Shown: positions 47,301 to 56,771 of the stretch, piece by piece | Position numbering within the stretch: the stretch's first letter is position 1 | Layout: each line of letters begins with the position of its first letter | Source: Arbacia lixula | Taxonomy: Eukaryota > Echinodermata > Echinoidea > Arbacioida > Arbaciidae | DNA: 64,000 bases | Direction: 5' to 3' | Assembly: GCA_963669155.1 (NCBI GenBank) | Contig: OZ022577.1 | Span: 32,029,053-32,093,052, forward strand | Notes under the pieces: generated by a model | Told to the model about the DNA's origin: nothing | What the model saw: the letters and a program-made list of their open reading frames with translations, nothing else | Database searches by the model: none | Program-made: the position numbers and the translations under genes

Positions 47301-47697
47301 TGCGTGAGACTTGAAGGAAAAAAGTCATGAAACGTCGCGGCGCGATCTTTTTGCGTTACAAATTTATTGCGAAAAATGTTGAGGGGGGGGCTGTTTTTGC
47401 ACCCCCCCCCCCCCCCCCCCCCGGGCTAGATAGGGTTAAGGTATATCATGGGATGTCTTTTTCTTAGATGCGATATTGGGAATTAGTTTGAATTCACTTC
47501 AATTACATTCTGTTTAATCACTGTGGTTCACATATCTCTTATTCTCACAGGAGGTGGCTGGGGATGACACCAACGATATGTTCTTGGAGGAGCGGGAGGC
47601 TGACCTCAGGCACGCTGAGGAGGAGAAGAGAAAGATCCAGCTGTCTGTGCCGGGCATCATCAATCCGCACGACATGCCTGAAGAGATGCAGGACTAG
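29230..47697 (+). CDS. XPO1: Exportin-1 (CRM1), complete, 22 coding exons
   Basis: The 22 exons listed separately join in phase into 1,077 codons (1,076 residues; the human protein has 1,071). All introns are GT-AG. XPO1 is the HEAT-repeat karyopherin that, with RanGTP, carries leucine-rich NES cargoes out of the nucleus. Visible landmarks: N-terminal [14 protein letters not shown] and [15 protein letters not shown] (importin-beta N-terminal region); [13 protein letters not shown]; the HEAT-9 loop [20 protein letters not shown] (about 434-453), which controls cargo release; the NES-groove helices [20 protein letters not shown] with Cys532, equivalent to human Cys528 that leptomycin B modifies; HTMRNVADT; and the tail [17 protein letters not shown]. 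Identity to human is high throughout, with no frameshift or internal stop. The Met at 29230 is chosen because the next residues match the human N-terminus after a short variable lead. A 5' UTR lies directly upstream, and a further non-coding exon is likely but not located. Confidence 0.97.
29943..30044 (+). CDS. XPO1: XPO1 coding exon 2
   Basis: Residues 43-76, with [18 protein letters not shown]. Acceptor TTCTTTACAG, donor AAAG|GTCCGT (a weak donor), phase 0. Confidence 0.93.
30195..30713 (-). mobile_element. TTAA-flanked MITE in XPO1 intron 2, inverted copy
   Basis: A 519-bp unit bounded by TTAA (30191-30194 and 30714-30717). Its tips are GATTGTCCGTCCCTTTTGCA at the left and AAAAAGGGACTGGCTGTCT at the right, which are imperfect inverted repeats. 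The whole unit matches 40538-41053 on the opposite strand. No coding capacity. The TTAA flanks point to a piggyBac-type mechanism, though the tips lack the usual CCC start. Confidence 0.75.
31207..31350 (+). CDS. XPO1: XPO1 coding exon 3
   Basis: Residues 77-124, [20 protein letters not shown] and on. Acceptor CCTCTGCAG, donor AAT|GTAAGA. Confidence 0.96.
31723..31883 (+). CDS. XPO1: XPO1 coding exon 4
   Basis: Residues 125-178, with [19 protein letters not shown]. Ends with two bases of a serine codon. Confidence 0.96.
32515..32629 (+). CDS. XPO1: XPO1 coding exon 5
   Basis: Residues 178-216, [20 protein letters not shown] to QFVM. Donor ATG|GTATGT. Confidence 0.96.
33086..33205 (+). CDS. 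XPO1: XPO1 coding exon 6
   Basis: Residues 217-256, with [20 protein letters not shown]. Acceptor TTTCTTTCCAG. Confidence 0.96.
33522..33650 (+). CDS. XPO1: XPO1 coding exon 7
   Basis: Residues 257-299, [20 protein letters not shown] to TMTQLKQ. Donor CAG|GTTAGT. Confidence 0.96.
34323..34481 (+). CDS. XPO1: XPO1 coding exon 8
   Basis: Residues 300-352, with [20 protein letters not shown]. The last third ([16 protein letters not shown]) is less conserved than the rest. Confidence 0.96.
34979..35179 (+). CDS. XPO1: XPO1 coding exon 9
   Basis: Residues 353-419, with [20 protein letters not shown] and the variable Ser/Pro loop [20 protein letters not shown], a few residues longer than in human. 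Confidence 0.96.
35608..35746 (+). CDS. XPO1: XPO1 coding exon 10 (HEAT-9 loop)
   Basis: Residues 420-466. Carries the acidic loop [20 protein letters not shown] unchanged from vertebrates. In known structures this loop couples RanGTP binding to cargo release. Confidence 0.96.
36134..36237 (+). CDS. XPO1: XPO1 coding exon 11
   Basis: Residues 466-500, [20 protein letters not shown] and [14 protein letters not shown]. Acceptor TTTTGACAG, donor ACG|GTAAGT. Confidence 0.96.
36695..36929 (+). CDS. XPO1: XPO1 coding exon 12 (NES-binding groove)
   Basis: Residues 501-579, markedly GC-rich. It codes the HEAT-11/12 helices forming the NES groove; Cys532 is the TGT at 36788-36790 in [10 protein letters not shown]. 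Ends FEFMH plus one base at CACG|GTGAGG. Confidence 0.96.
38559..38722 (+). CDS. XPO1: XPO1 coding exon 13
   Basis: Residues 579-633, [20 protein letters not shown] and [19 protein letters not shown], nearly identical to human. Confidence 0.96.
39141..39275 (+). CDS. XPO1: XPO1 coding exon 14
   Basis: Residues 634-678, [19 protein letters not shown] to [11 protein letters not shown]. Confidence 0.96.
40284..40388 (+). CDS. XPO1: XPO1 coding exon 15
   Basis: Residues 679-713, with [20 protein letters not shown]. The acceptor CCATGTAG has a poor pyrimidine tract. Confidence 0.95.
40488..41275. repeat. Tandem duplication of about 85 bp, one copy split by the TTAA MITE
   Basis: Copy A is 40488-40537 plus 41054-41085 and copy B is about 41193-41275. 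They share ACATGGGC, TTTATTTGTGCCATGCATTC and GTATATTATGAATGC. In copy B the TTAA is replaced by TCAA (41236-41239) with no insert. Confidence 0.7.
40538..41053 (+). mobile_element. TTAA-flanked MITE in XPO1 intron 15
   Basis: A 516-bp unit starting AGACAGCCAGTCCCTTTTTC and ending AAAAGGGACGGACAATCT, with TTAA at 40534-40537 and 41054-41057. The flanks GTGCCATGCATTCCCACA and AGACACAAAGGTATATTATG are found joined, without an insert, at 41218-41262, which fixes the boundaries. It is the reverse complement of the copy in intron 2. Confidence 0.8.
41443..41628 (+). CDS. XPO1: XPO1 coding exon 16
   Basis: Residues 714-775, [20 protein letters not shown] to [11 protein letters not shown]. Confidence 0.96.
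42103..42225 (+). CDS. XPO1: XPO1 coding exon 17
   Basis: Residues 776-816, with [17 protein letters not shown]. Donor GAG|GTGAGA. The 157-bp-repeat element lies in the following intron. Confidence 0.95.
42509..42582. repeat. CCGT/CCGTCGT microsatellite
   Basis: GTCCGTCC and GTCGTCC units over about 74 bp, directly before the first 157-bp repeat. Confidence 0.95.
42589..43556 (+). repeat. Tandem array of six 157-bp units plus a partial seventh
   Basis: Units begin GTTAAAGTTTACCTGCAAGA at 42589, 42746, 42903, 43060, 43217 and 43374, each exactly 157 bp after the last; the partial one starts at 43531 (ATTAAAG). Units 2-5 are almost identical, while units 1 and 6 are more diverged, as expected from unequal exchange that homogenises the middle. 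AAGGTCAAAGGTCATTTGAG near each unit end contains AGGTCA-type half sites. Confidence 0.95.
44112..44352 (+). CDS. XPO1: XPO1 coding exon 18
   Basis: Residues 817-897, [20 protein letters not shown] to [10 protein letters not shown], the start of the CRM1 C-terminal region. Acceptor ACCACAG. Confidence 0.96.
44839..44973 (+). CDS. XPO1: XPO1 coding exon 19
   Basis: Residues 897-942, with [20 protein letters not shown]. Acceptor TTTTCCCCACAG. Confidence 0.95.
45394..45556 (+). CDS. XPO1: XPO1 coding exon 20
   Basis: Residues 942-996, with [13 protein letters not shown] and a divergent middle ([20 protein letters not shown]), then [10 protein letters not shown]. Donor AAGC|GTGAGT. Confidence 0.95.
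46233..46329 (+). CDS. XPO1: XPO1 coding exon 21
   Basis: Residues 996-1028, with [20 protein letters not shown] and DFLVQIK, identical to vertebrates in this block. Donor AAG|GTTTGT. Confidence 0.96.
46700..47435. mobile_element. PiggyBac-like MITE with G/C tracts at its ends, XPO1 intron 21
   Basis: TTAA flanks both sides (46696-46699 and 47436-47439). The tips are CCCTATATAGCCCGGGGGG and the inverse GGGCTAGATAGGG, followed inwards by a G tract, GCAAAAACAGCCCCCCCC, and the mirrored arrangement at the right (GGGGGGGCTGTTTTTGCACC then about 20 C). A TTAA target and a CCCTA start are piggyBac family traits. The 736-bp interior is AT-rich with no transposase frame. Confidence 0.8.
47551..47697 (+). 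CDS. XPO1: XPO1 coding exon 22 and stop
   Basis: Residues 1029-1076 and TAG at 47695-47697. Codes the regulatory C-terminus, with [19 protein letters not shown] and [15 protein letters not shown]. Confidence 0.96.
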   Translation, partial: EVAGDDTNDMFLEEREADLRHAEEEKRKIQLSVPGIINPHDMPEEMQD

Positions 47698-48515
47698 AGA
47701 ACCTCCTTGCACTATCAGCACTTCGATGTACGTACGTGGTATACCAAAGCAGTCTCTGTGTGTTGTCTGTCGACAGATGTGTATGTTCAGTGAGAGATCA
47801 GTATTACAATTAATGTGTAAAGTGCTCTGCATGTGTGGTAGGTGAGTGGCTGTAGCACCGAGATGGACGAGAATCGTGGGTTTAGCACTTATGAATGGGT
47901 GGAACGTGCAGTGAGCAGGAGTGAGAGTGCTGTGAGGATGCCGTATCCTGCCATTTTGAAATACAAGCTCTACAGGGAACACTACTCTAAACCAGTTTGT
48001 GGCTACAGGAGAATGACTGCCCCATATCCTGAAGAATTTATCACTTGGGAAACTGTAAAATGTCAATATTTTTTGAGTTTGCCACAAGCATAGGCAGATT
48101 CTGAGTTGATACAAGCAATCAAAAGAACTGCGACTTGGTAGTTGATGAAAGGATACATGCTAATGTGGGAGAGGAGTCATTGCCATGTTTCATCAATGAA
48201 GTTTCTGTGAAATGCTACTGACATACGGTGAACATACATGTACATTGGTGATAATGATCGGTCATGAGTGATTGGTCAGGTTTTGATAATCGATTGACGG
48301 TGCATGAGTTTGTACGATATGTCAGATTGAATTTTTTCAATGCTCCTTTTTACAGAATCATGTTGTTCAGTAATTGGTTATTTCATTGTTTTTTTGTTTT
48401 CAATGGTGTTATCTCATGTATTGCCAGGAAAAAGCGCATAAAATGTATTCATTTTTATGAGGGAATGGTTCACTATGTACAGGAATGAGTCAGCAAATGT
48501 GTTTTTACACATGCT

Positions 48516-48538
48516 CTTTTTTTTTTTTTTTTTTTTTA
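48516..48538. repeat. Poly-T tract
   Basis: About 20 T downstream of the XPO1 stop; other mononucleotide runs in the window are at 11624-11647 (A), 32441-32453 (T) and 55418-55434 (G). Confidence 0.9.
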
Positions 48539-49182
48539 TCTGACTCTGATGAATTAAACCCTTTCTGAATCCGCCCCCTTGACGATATCTGCAAAATTTG
48601 TGCAAGTTCCTCACATTACAAAAGTCCACTTTATAACATGTCCTTTTTGTGTCTCTCATGGAAGTAGCAATTTGGAGATTTGTGTTACACCACATACCTT
48701 TAACGTAAACTTACAGTAAGCGTAGGTGGTATGTTCATATGATGAATTGACCTGTTCTTGTTCAAATGTGGCAATTTTTATTTGAAATGAATACAGTGTA
48801 TGAGATTTAGAATTCATGAGAAATACTTGTCCAAGTAAAAGGCTGAAGTAGTGATAAGTTTTCAATATTTATCAAGAGTTGATATGTGCCAGAAAAAAAA
48901 TGACATTCTTTACCATGCTGTAGAATATCTTCATTGATGCATTACTTTCACAGCAGCTGTTCTTGATTTTGTGCCGATTAATATTGGCTGCAAAGCACTA
49001 TTCATAAATCAGATTCGGGTCATGTTAAAGGATCTCTGCAAAGGCCATAGAAACCTAAGAATATGTGTCCGTTACACAAGTTATTTTTCCAGATGAGATT
49101 CATAAGATATATATTAATGAGTCTTGTTTTGGAAGAAAACACAATCAAATGTTTGTAGGGTAAGAAAAGATAAAAAAAATAT

Positions 49183-49341
49183 GGGCCTTTTTGCATAAAA
49201 CTTACATTATATGGTAACTCTGCCATCAATGGTAGCTACCATGGTAACATTGCTCAACGGCCAATCAAATTCAAGGTTTCCATAGAGGTTGCGATTGGAA
49301 GCAAAGTTACCATCAATGGTAAGTTTTATGCAACAAAGCCC
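49183..49341. mobile_element. MITE of 159 bp in the XPO1 3' UTR
   Basis: The left tip GGGCCTTTTTGCATAAAACT is inverted at the right as AGTTTTATGCAACAAAGCCC. Inside are further inverted GTTACCATCAATGGTA and TACCATGGTAAC motifs. It would fold as a hairpin in the mRNA if the UTR extends this far. Confidence 0.7.
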
Positions 49342-51485
49342 AGATGAAAGAAAACAGAATAATTAAAAAGTACCATGCTTTCTCCAAAAAAGAAAAATCA
49401 AATTCAGACAGGAATATTTTTGGTTGAAAATGATTTGCAACTGATCACACCTTCACTGTTTAGAATTTGTATTCATTTTTTTCTTTTCACGAATATATTG
49501 GACGATTCAGTTTATTGGAAGGCGCTCCAAAATAAAAAGTGTTTATGCCTGGTGTCTACCAAATATTTGATATTCACTCAATAGCCATTATCCGTATTGT
49601 TTTGTCAGTTTGGCATGGGAAGGTGATAATGGTGTGGTAAGATGACAAAGAAGTGACATGCAAATTTGAACAAGTATTTCTAGTGATATGGCTAAAACTA
49701 TGACAAAAAACAGTACATGCTGGCAGCTAGCTGGATGTATATATGTAATCCTTTGTTCTTTGAGACAAATAACATTGCCTAGGGGCTAGTAAAGATGTTT
49801 GAAAATACATAAGGTACAAATGATTTGTCCAAGTTATACCAATCTAATTCCCTATCTGTTGCCTTTAATTCAAAATGATTTGTTTGTAAGGGTTGAATGT
49901 AAGCAACTTTTGTGTTCTGTTCACACAGTTTGTCCTGGTTGAAATTCCACCCCCTCCCATAGAAGTCAATGATAGTCAATACATGTATTTATTTATGTAC
50001 AGCTCGTGTGAGGGATTTTATACGTTTCAATCATAATTATTCTTTGCAAAACCTTTATACTTTAGAGGTGAAACATTACCACAACATGTCAGCAGCTAGA
50101 GACAGAGTGCGTGATTTTGGATGTGAAAACATTAACTGAACAAATGTTCCATCTTGCTCTTGAATATACAAAGTTATCCATTCTTTTTGAGCATGCAAAA
50201 CAGGTTTACGTAACAATTTGCTGTAATTAATTGTGCAGAAGATAAACGTACACGAATGATACGATTTAGTTTCATCCTGGTTCTCAGAATATATTGTGCA
50301 TGTTTTGTGCCGGCAGTATTGATTGTGTATTGTATTGTTTGTTACTTGCATGCTTTGTGTTTATATGCCTTTTGATGATTCACCAGTACTTATTTTTTTT
50401 TGTTCCAAGGTTTGAATGTTTTGTCTATAGCTCTTTCAAGCAACTACTTGAGCAAGTGTTAATAATGTGCAGTAGTGTAGTTCATGCAGAAAATTTGCAC
50501 CACAAGTTATAGCCAGATTTAGCAATTACATTTTGTTTTTTTTTCCCCAAGACAAAATGTATTCCCTTATATGGGTAGTTTATTCTATTTTCAAAAAAAT
50601 CAATTATTAACCTAGACATTTTGACACCTAAATACAGCTATTTCACTTTATTGTTTATATTTTATATTGTTTATATTTTATTCACATAATTTGTTATACT
50701 AATTTATTTGATTTTTGTAAATTTATCTATTTTTATGTACATGTATTGTTATATTCAAACTGTCAATCAAGAGAAATAGGACAACTTACAATTCATCCTT
50801 TTGATGTAATTGTTAAGTATGATACATAGTGTAGTGTAGTATACATATTGTGTCTCTTTCCAATGGTAATTATAATCAATGTTATTCATCTTGACTTTGA
50901 AATAAGTTTAAATTTTATGTAGCAGATGTCCTGCCGAATATTATACAGAGTAGACACTGGAGATTAACTAGGATAGTCAAAGATGTGTTCACACATCTAA
51001 ACCCATTTAATTTCTCTCCATTTTAGGCATTTTCCCTTTTAGTCCCCAATTATAAACCGGTAAACGTTAACATGTCAAAGTATTTTTTGATAAGTATTGA
51101 ATGTTTATTGAAATTTCTGTGCTATATGTGTGTGTGTGTACATGTAGTACTCTCTGAAACGATTTTGCAAACAATTCATTTTGATATTCTAATTTCTCCC
51201 CTCCTTTAGATAAACATGTAAATAAGAATGCCCATATTATGGAACTGGTACTGTGTACATATTTGTTGTAAATCTCCTGTACAGAAACTTAATCTTTCAC
51301 AAGTACCGGTATGATTTGTTTCTTTCACTCGTAGAAGTGTTGAAAGGCAAAGCAGTAAATGTTTTTTTTTTTTACAATTGGAAATGCTGCTCCCATACTT
51401 GGGCCATGCTCTAAGCTGCAGTATGTTTTCTATTTTTGTTAGTTTGGAGATGGCAAGAGAAGTCTTTGATGGTAGTGAAGAGTAA

Positions 51486-51491
51486 AATAAA
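51486..51491 (+). terminator. Candidate polyadenylation signal AATAAA for XPO1
   Basis: Canonical hexamer within AGTAAAATAAACC, about 3.8 kb after the stop. ATTAAA pairs at 52633-52646 are the alternative, more distal choice. Confidence 0.3.
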
Positions 51492-52660
51492 CCAAATAAT
51501 CTGCCAAGATCTCTGAGTGAGACATGATAATGATGATGTATACCACCTAGTTTTACTTCTTGTAGTGAGAGTAGAAGAAAGAGGTTGTGTATGATATGTA
51601 GAGCTTAATAATATAGTTTAAATGTTGCCAAAGGTTCTATGTTGTACATAGTGTGAGATATATCTTTTGTGCATTAAGAGTTGATCATTGGAGAAAAAGC
51701 AGGATACTATGTGCAAGGCAAGGGACTTGTCTGTACAGTTGAATACCACAAAGAAGTCATTTAATTTTATGTTGGCCAGACCACTACACCTCCTTATTTG
51801 TACATTATGAAAATCTTTTGTAAAAACAATTTGTAGCTTGTGAGTACTTAGTGCTCCAATGATGATGAATTAAGACAAGAAAGATTAAAATTGTTTGTCA
51901 TTTGTAAATATCGTTGTTCCTTTGTTGAATGAGAGTGGAAGAAGTTTTTGTGAAAATGATGGATGAATTCTGTACTGGAGATGAAGTTGAATCATTTTGA
52001 TAGTGGCTTTCTTCATGTACTGTGATCACAACCAAGTACGATAACATATATACATCGCCTGCAGAAATTTAGTTTTGTATGCCACATTTATATTTTGATG
52101 CTTTGTGTACTTCTAGAAACAATTACATTTTCCTATAAGTTTTCTCCCAATTTTTCTGTCGATCTCCTTTTCTACCATTTGTGTCAAAATTTCAGGGTGC
52201 ATGCTACTTTACAAACTTTCTCTACATATTTTCTTCTCAAAGGTGACATTGCAAAGATAACAACACACTTCTTCAACATTTTTCGAATGAACATTATGTT
52301 CATTGATCTACTCTGGATTCCATTGTACATAGTGCAGCTGTTTCATTTCATATGCAGGTTTAATATTGGAGTGCACTAGTCCATTTGGGATTTGGCCTTA
52401 AAGTGTAGTTTATGCCCCTTTGCAAATACATGATAAATGAATGTGTATGAAAAAGCTGTGTATGAACAGGTGTGGATGAAGCTAGTGTACAGTTAAATGC
52501 ACGCCTTGGCTCTCAAGTACAAATCTTGTGTTATGATTTTTTCAAGATGAAAATCTGAGATGGTGATTTTTATTATTTTGCTATTTTGGTGTTAACACTG
52601 TTATTGCGTATATATATGAATGTTTCAAAATGATTAAAACATTAAAAAAATTCAAAGATG

Positions 52661-55632
52661 AATGATTTGTTAAATGATGGTATTTCATTTTCTGTGTTCT
52701 CAGAGTTCAGAGAGAGAGAGAGAGAGAGAATGTATTAAGTAGGTGCAGATGAGACAATTTGGTGTATGTATTCGATTGAGCTGGATTCATTTGGAGTTGT
52801 GATCACTCATTACATATTTGTATATTATATGGTCAATGTCTTGAAATTGTATCTCAGGAAAATCACATGGTGTATGGAACAAATTTGTATGAGACTAGGG
52901 TTCTAGTAGTCTGTACACATTCACACTTACAAGTTAAACCAGTGTTGTAGTTGAGTCTCTAGACTGATTTGAGCAGTTTACCGTCTTAGACTCAACACAA
53001 GAGTCAAAGTGTACAACTGATGGCAAGGTGTTGGCCCGTAGTGCTCTCGGATTCGAAACATCCGGACTCGACTATGACACTGTCACATTCCAACACTCCA
53101 CAAACTCCACAAACGGGACAGTCAGAGCTTTTAAATCTGCTTGTACCTAGAGTACTGCTTCACTATGCATGTATAGTGATGGCATGATGTGTATGACATG
53201 ATGGTGTCAAATAGAACAATTGGACTACACGCAGATGAGTAATAAACCTCCACTCTACTGCTATCGTGAAAAAAATTCACTTGGCCATTTTGGGTCCAAA
53301 TTCTTTGACCTTTGACCACTCGAAAATTTGACCTCAAATCTACGGGTAATCAGTCTGCATCTGCGTAATGATCCATCTTTACATCACTTCTTGGTTGACA
53401 TTTGATCAAAGAATTTATAGTAATGAAAACATTTTTTCGGGAAGTTTTGCTGAAGTTCATTGACCACTGACCTTCAATTTCATCAGTCTATCACCACGTA
53501 GCATCTTTGGGCTATGTTTGATTGAAATTAGATTGTGGGATTAAGAGTTTTGAAAAAAAAAATAATCTGGGGTCATTTCTGGCAAAGATCATGGACCTTT
53601 GATATACACTGTAGGTAGGATTTTTCCCAAGTTAACACTGCTAATTGCTCCATATGAACATACAGGTACCCAGTTTGAATCGTATCTGTTGAAAGTACAA
53701 TGAGTTTATTTCATTAAGATAAAAACAAAGGTCTCCCACAGGTATGTTGACCATTTCACAGACATTTAAAAGTCGTATTTGAACATATGCATGTACACAG
53801 TACATGTATGTAGTTTAATGCAATCATTCATAATTTCTTGCAACAAAATAAGTCAAGCATTCACCATCCTTCAACATTCATTGTACTTTGTTAAATACAA
53901 TTAAATCTTGATGAAAGCAAGCTGTATTCCAAAATGTGAACAGGATGGAAGATCGTATCTCTATACACTTTCCCACAATCCATTTTCCACATGCGTACAT
54001 TGCGTACACACACAAATCATTGTAGAACATAACTTCAATATGGGAAAGTGCATGAACTTTCAAATACATTTGTCACACTCCATACTGGTACAGTGGTACA
54101 TCCACAGATACTAACAAAAAAGATGTACACATCAGTATGTAAAACACTTGAAATTCATGCCATTGTGTGTACATTAACTCTTTTCAAGCAATTAAATGGA
54201 AATTTGCTCTCTGAAAGTTTCAAGAGAATTTGTATTATTCTACTCCATGATACATTTGTAGATGATCTGACTTTCCTTTGCAAACACATGCATTCATGTT
54301 AATGGGCAAGTTATCCACTTCGCAAGCTGACATACTTTCTTTTCCCTGGGTACAGAATACGATGTGCAGTAAATGTTGATGTTTTAAAATGGATATAAAT
54401 CTCTACTGAAATGAAGAGGGAGGAGGGAAATTGTGAACTTGCACAAGAGTCATGAGATTTAATAGCTTCCTCTATTGCAAGGCAGTTTCCACTTCAGAAA
54501 TGATTAATGTATGTGCCCACACCATGTTTTAGTCACTGGAGTTGAGAGTACATCTACCGATATAATACATTTTGCAGTTGCCAGATACCTTAAAGGCTTG
54601 ATGAAGCCATTCATGCACACCATACTGCGATTTACTGATAGCTTACTGAACAAGAGAATCCCTTTTAAGTGCCGCAATGCTACGTTATGTACAAACAATT
54701 CATGTAATCTAAGGAAGACTTTTGTAACATGGCACTAATGCAAAGTTTCCTTGTATTCCAGTATTCATAATTTTTCCATTACACCTTATATGCATGTGCT
54801 CAAGCTTGTATATTTGGCATGTGGACACTGGTCACACCCACATGAAAGCAAAAACCAAACGATAAGAACTTTAATCAGTTTAAAATCCTTTTCACTGGCC
54901 ATGCTTTTGTTAAATAAACACCAAGCAAAATGGACATTTTCAAACACATTCAATTAGGTAAAATCCCCATCTTCAAAGTCAGATAGATTATGAGCCAATT
55001 ATTGACCTCCATCTCATACACCACACAAATTTCAAGATTAGTAGCTCATTCAGCTTTCAGCAGACCATTTCCCTTCATATATGTAGTTTATAACATTTAA
55101 ATACATTTATAGTTAAAAGAACAAGACACTGAATGCACAATAACAGTTTCTATTGCAACTTTGTTACTATCACATGTTGTAGAACAAGAGTTTGCTGAAA
55201 TGCCTGAAATGCTTTCATTTGCTAAATGCCTTTCAGTTGTTTTGGTCAAATTCATAGTAATTTCCATCTTCTTCAAACAATTTGAAAGTCATTGAAAGCA
55301 CTTCCACATGCTGTAAACCTTTCAAGGCAAAAAACAAATGAATATTTTTTTTCACTGTAAATGGTAGAATGAAGGTTAGTACAATAGTCTGTAAAATGTT
55401 ACATTGTACTTGTACATGGGGGGGGGGGGGGGGGAGGAGAACAGAGAAATAAAACATTTATAAATTAAGATGGAAGGTCACAGTGGAGGAATAATTCTTC
55501 CAAAATCAGCATATTTGCAAGGACTTCTCTGCTTCATTGCATTCTCCTCAATTCAGACATTTACATCAGTAAGTACATGCTAAGAAGAAAAGGGTAACTG
55601 TCAAATACACCTATAGGTACATGAAATCTGTA
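52661..55632. other. Convergent spacer between XPO1 and SMIM12
   Basis: AT-rich, no supported gene. Contains a (GA)n run (52709-52728) and a poly-G tract (55418-55434). Part must be the SMIM12 3' UTR on the minus strand; an AATAAA on that strand lies at 53710-53705. The open frames here (for example 53908-54302) have no recognisable domain. Confidence 0.4.
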
Positions 55633-55796
55633 GGGCATTTCATGAAAGTTGTCAGCACTGACTAAATGGTCAGTGCTGACAACTTTAGTGAAATCCTCGG
55701 CTTTGATTGGCTGAGGGGCACTAGCATCTGACTGTTACTATGGTAACTGTTGGAGAAAGACAACTTGTCAGACGAAAAATGTTGATGAAATGCCCC
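55633..55796. mobile_element. GGGCATTTCAT MITE with a perfect 18-bp internal hairpin
   Basis: The tip GGGCATTTCATGAAAGTTGT is met by TGATGAAATGCCC at the right end. Inside, 55645-55662 and 55669-55686 are perfect 18-bp inverted copies (AAAGTTGTCAGCACTGAC) around the 6-base loop TAAATG. The unit lies 69 bp beyond the SMIM12 stop codon and so should be in its 3' UTR. Confidence 0.75.
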
Positions 55797-55864
55797 CCTG
55801 ATTTTAAAATCTCCATGAGGGATATCAATTGTTACATGCTGGTGACCCCGCGGGCTCAGGCTAA

Positions 55865-56134
55865 TCACCTGCTAATCTCATTCCTCTCCAGCACTGTCTT
55901 GGGGATTCCTTTCTTCTCCTTGAGACTCTCCACCTTGGTGCAATCCTGACCCATGGTCTCCTCCAGTTGCCGCTCCTCCCTCTCCTCTGCTATGCTCTTC
56001 ACATGGACAGGTGTGGCGTTACTATCCCGGACTGTTCGCTCAATCGTGTAACCCACGGCGCCAACCACCACTGCAAAGGGGAGCGTAATCCATGGTGCGT
56101 ACGAGCGCAGGCCTGCTAAGAGGACTTGTAGCAT
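55865..56134 (-). CDS. SMIM12: Small integral membrane protein 12, single coding exon
   Basis: ATG at 56134-56132 and TGA at 55867-55865 give 89 residues (human SMIM12: 92). The N-terminus is followed by a conserved hydrophobic segment, SYAPWITLPFAVVVGAVGYT, at about 11-30, then IERTVRD and the cytosolic-looking charged part KSIAEEREERQLEETMGQD, CTKVESLKEKKGIPKTVLER. Human SMIM12 has the same plan ([48 protein letters not shown]...PKAVLNRN). The coding part is unsplit, as in vertebrates. Known function is limited: a small single-pass membrane protein of unknown role. The GC-rich exon stands out from its surroundings. It converges with XPO1 and diverges from CEP15. Confidence 0.93.
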   Translation of the reverse strand: MLQVLLAGLRSYAPWITLPFAVVVGAVGYTIERTVRDSNATPVHVKSIAEEREERQLEETMGQDCTKVESLKEKKGIPKTVLERNEISR

Positions 56135-56771
56135 GATGGTTACTTGGCAACTCCCTGTCTATCTGCTTCTTGTGTAGGTCACAGCATTTAATCTCAAAGG
56201 CAATGCTTCATTCCAGCAAGGAAAACTCCAAAATAATACGGCCTTTGTTTGTTACTGCAAATACAACACAGGAAAGGAAAAAACCAACACTAAAAAAGTG
56301 AGATGGAGAATCACTGCACAAACAATATGCTGGAAATACAGGCCTACTGTATCCTTCCTGCTACTGCAGCATTCAGACTCAGAGTATCGTTCAGAATAGC
56401 ACCGCTTGCCTCAACACAAATGTGTGCTACTGCATATTGTGGTACTGCTGCAGCCTACAGGACTAATTGAATTTAAAAAAATCAATTTGATTTTCTATTT
56501 AATGCCTTGGCTAGCTAACCTGCGAAGCCCTCACATAGGCTTCTCCCAACAAAAATTACGTAATTTTGTTTGTTTTTCTTGTTTAAAATCTCCAAAATCC
56601 TACAGACTAAAATAGTCAAATTTGGCTGAAAGCCATGTCATGAAAATTAAACAAGTGATGTGTAGCCTTTGCTGTTTATAAATTTTAGTAGATCTATGGG
56701 CTTTTTTTATGGCTTACTGCGGCTCACGCAGTAGACTGCTCCCGCGAAGCCGGAGCAGTTCAGGGGCTTAC

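Larger units (their letters stand above)
47698..52660 (+). other. XPO1: XPO1 3' UTR region
   Basis: AT-rich DNA after the stop codon with no further gene. Candidate polyadenylation signals are AATAAA at 51486-51491 and ATTAAA at 52633-52638 and 52641-52646. T-rich runs and a GT-rich stretch at about 51128-51137 are seen. The length of the UTR is inferred, not observed. Confidence 0.5.

Noticed and set aside
47545..48114. 189-codon minus-strand frame opposite the last XPO1 exon
   Set aside because: A shadow of the GC-rich XPO1 exon and adjacent UTR with no homology of its own.
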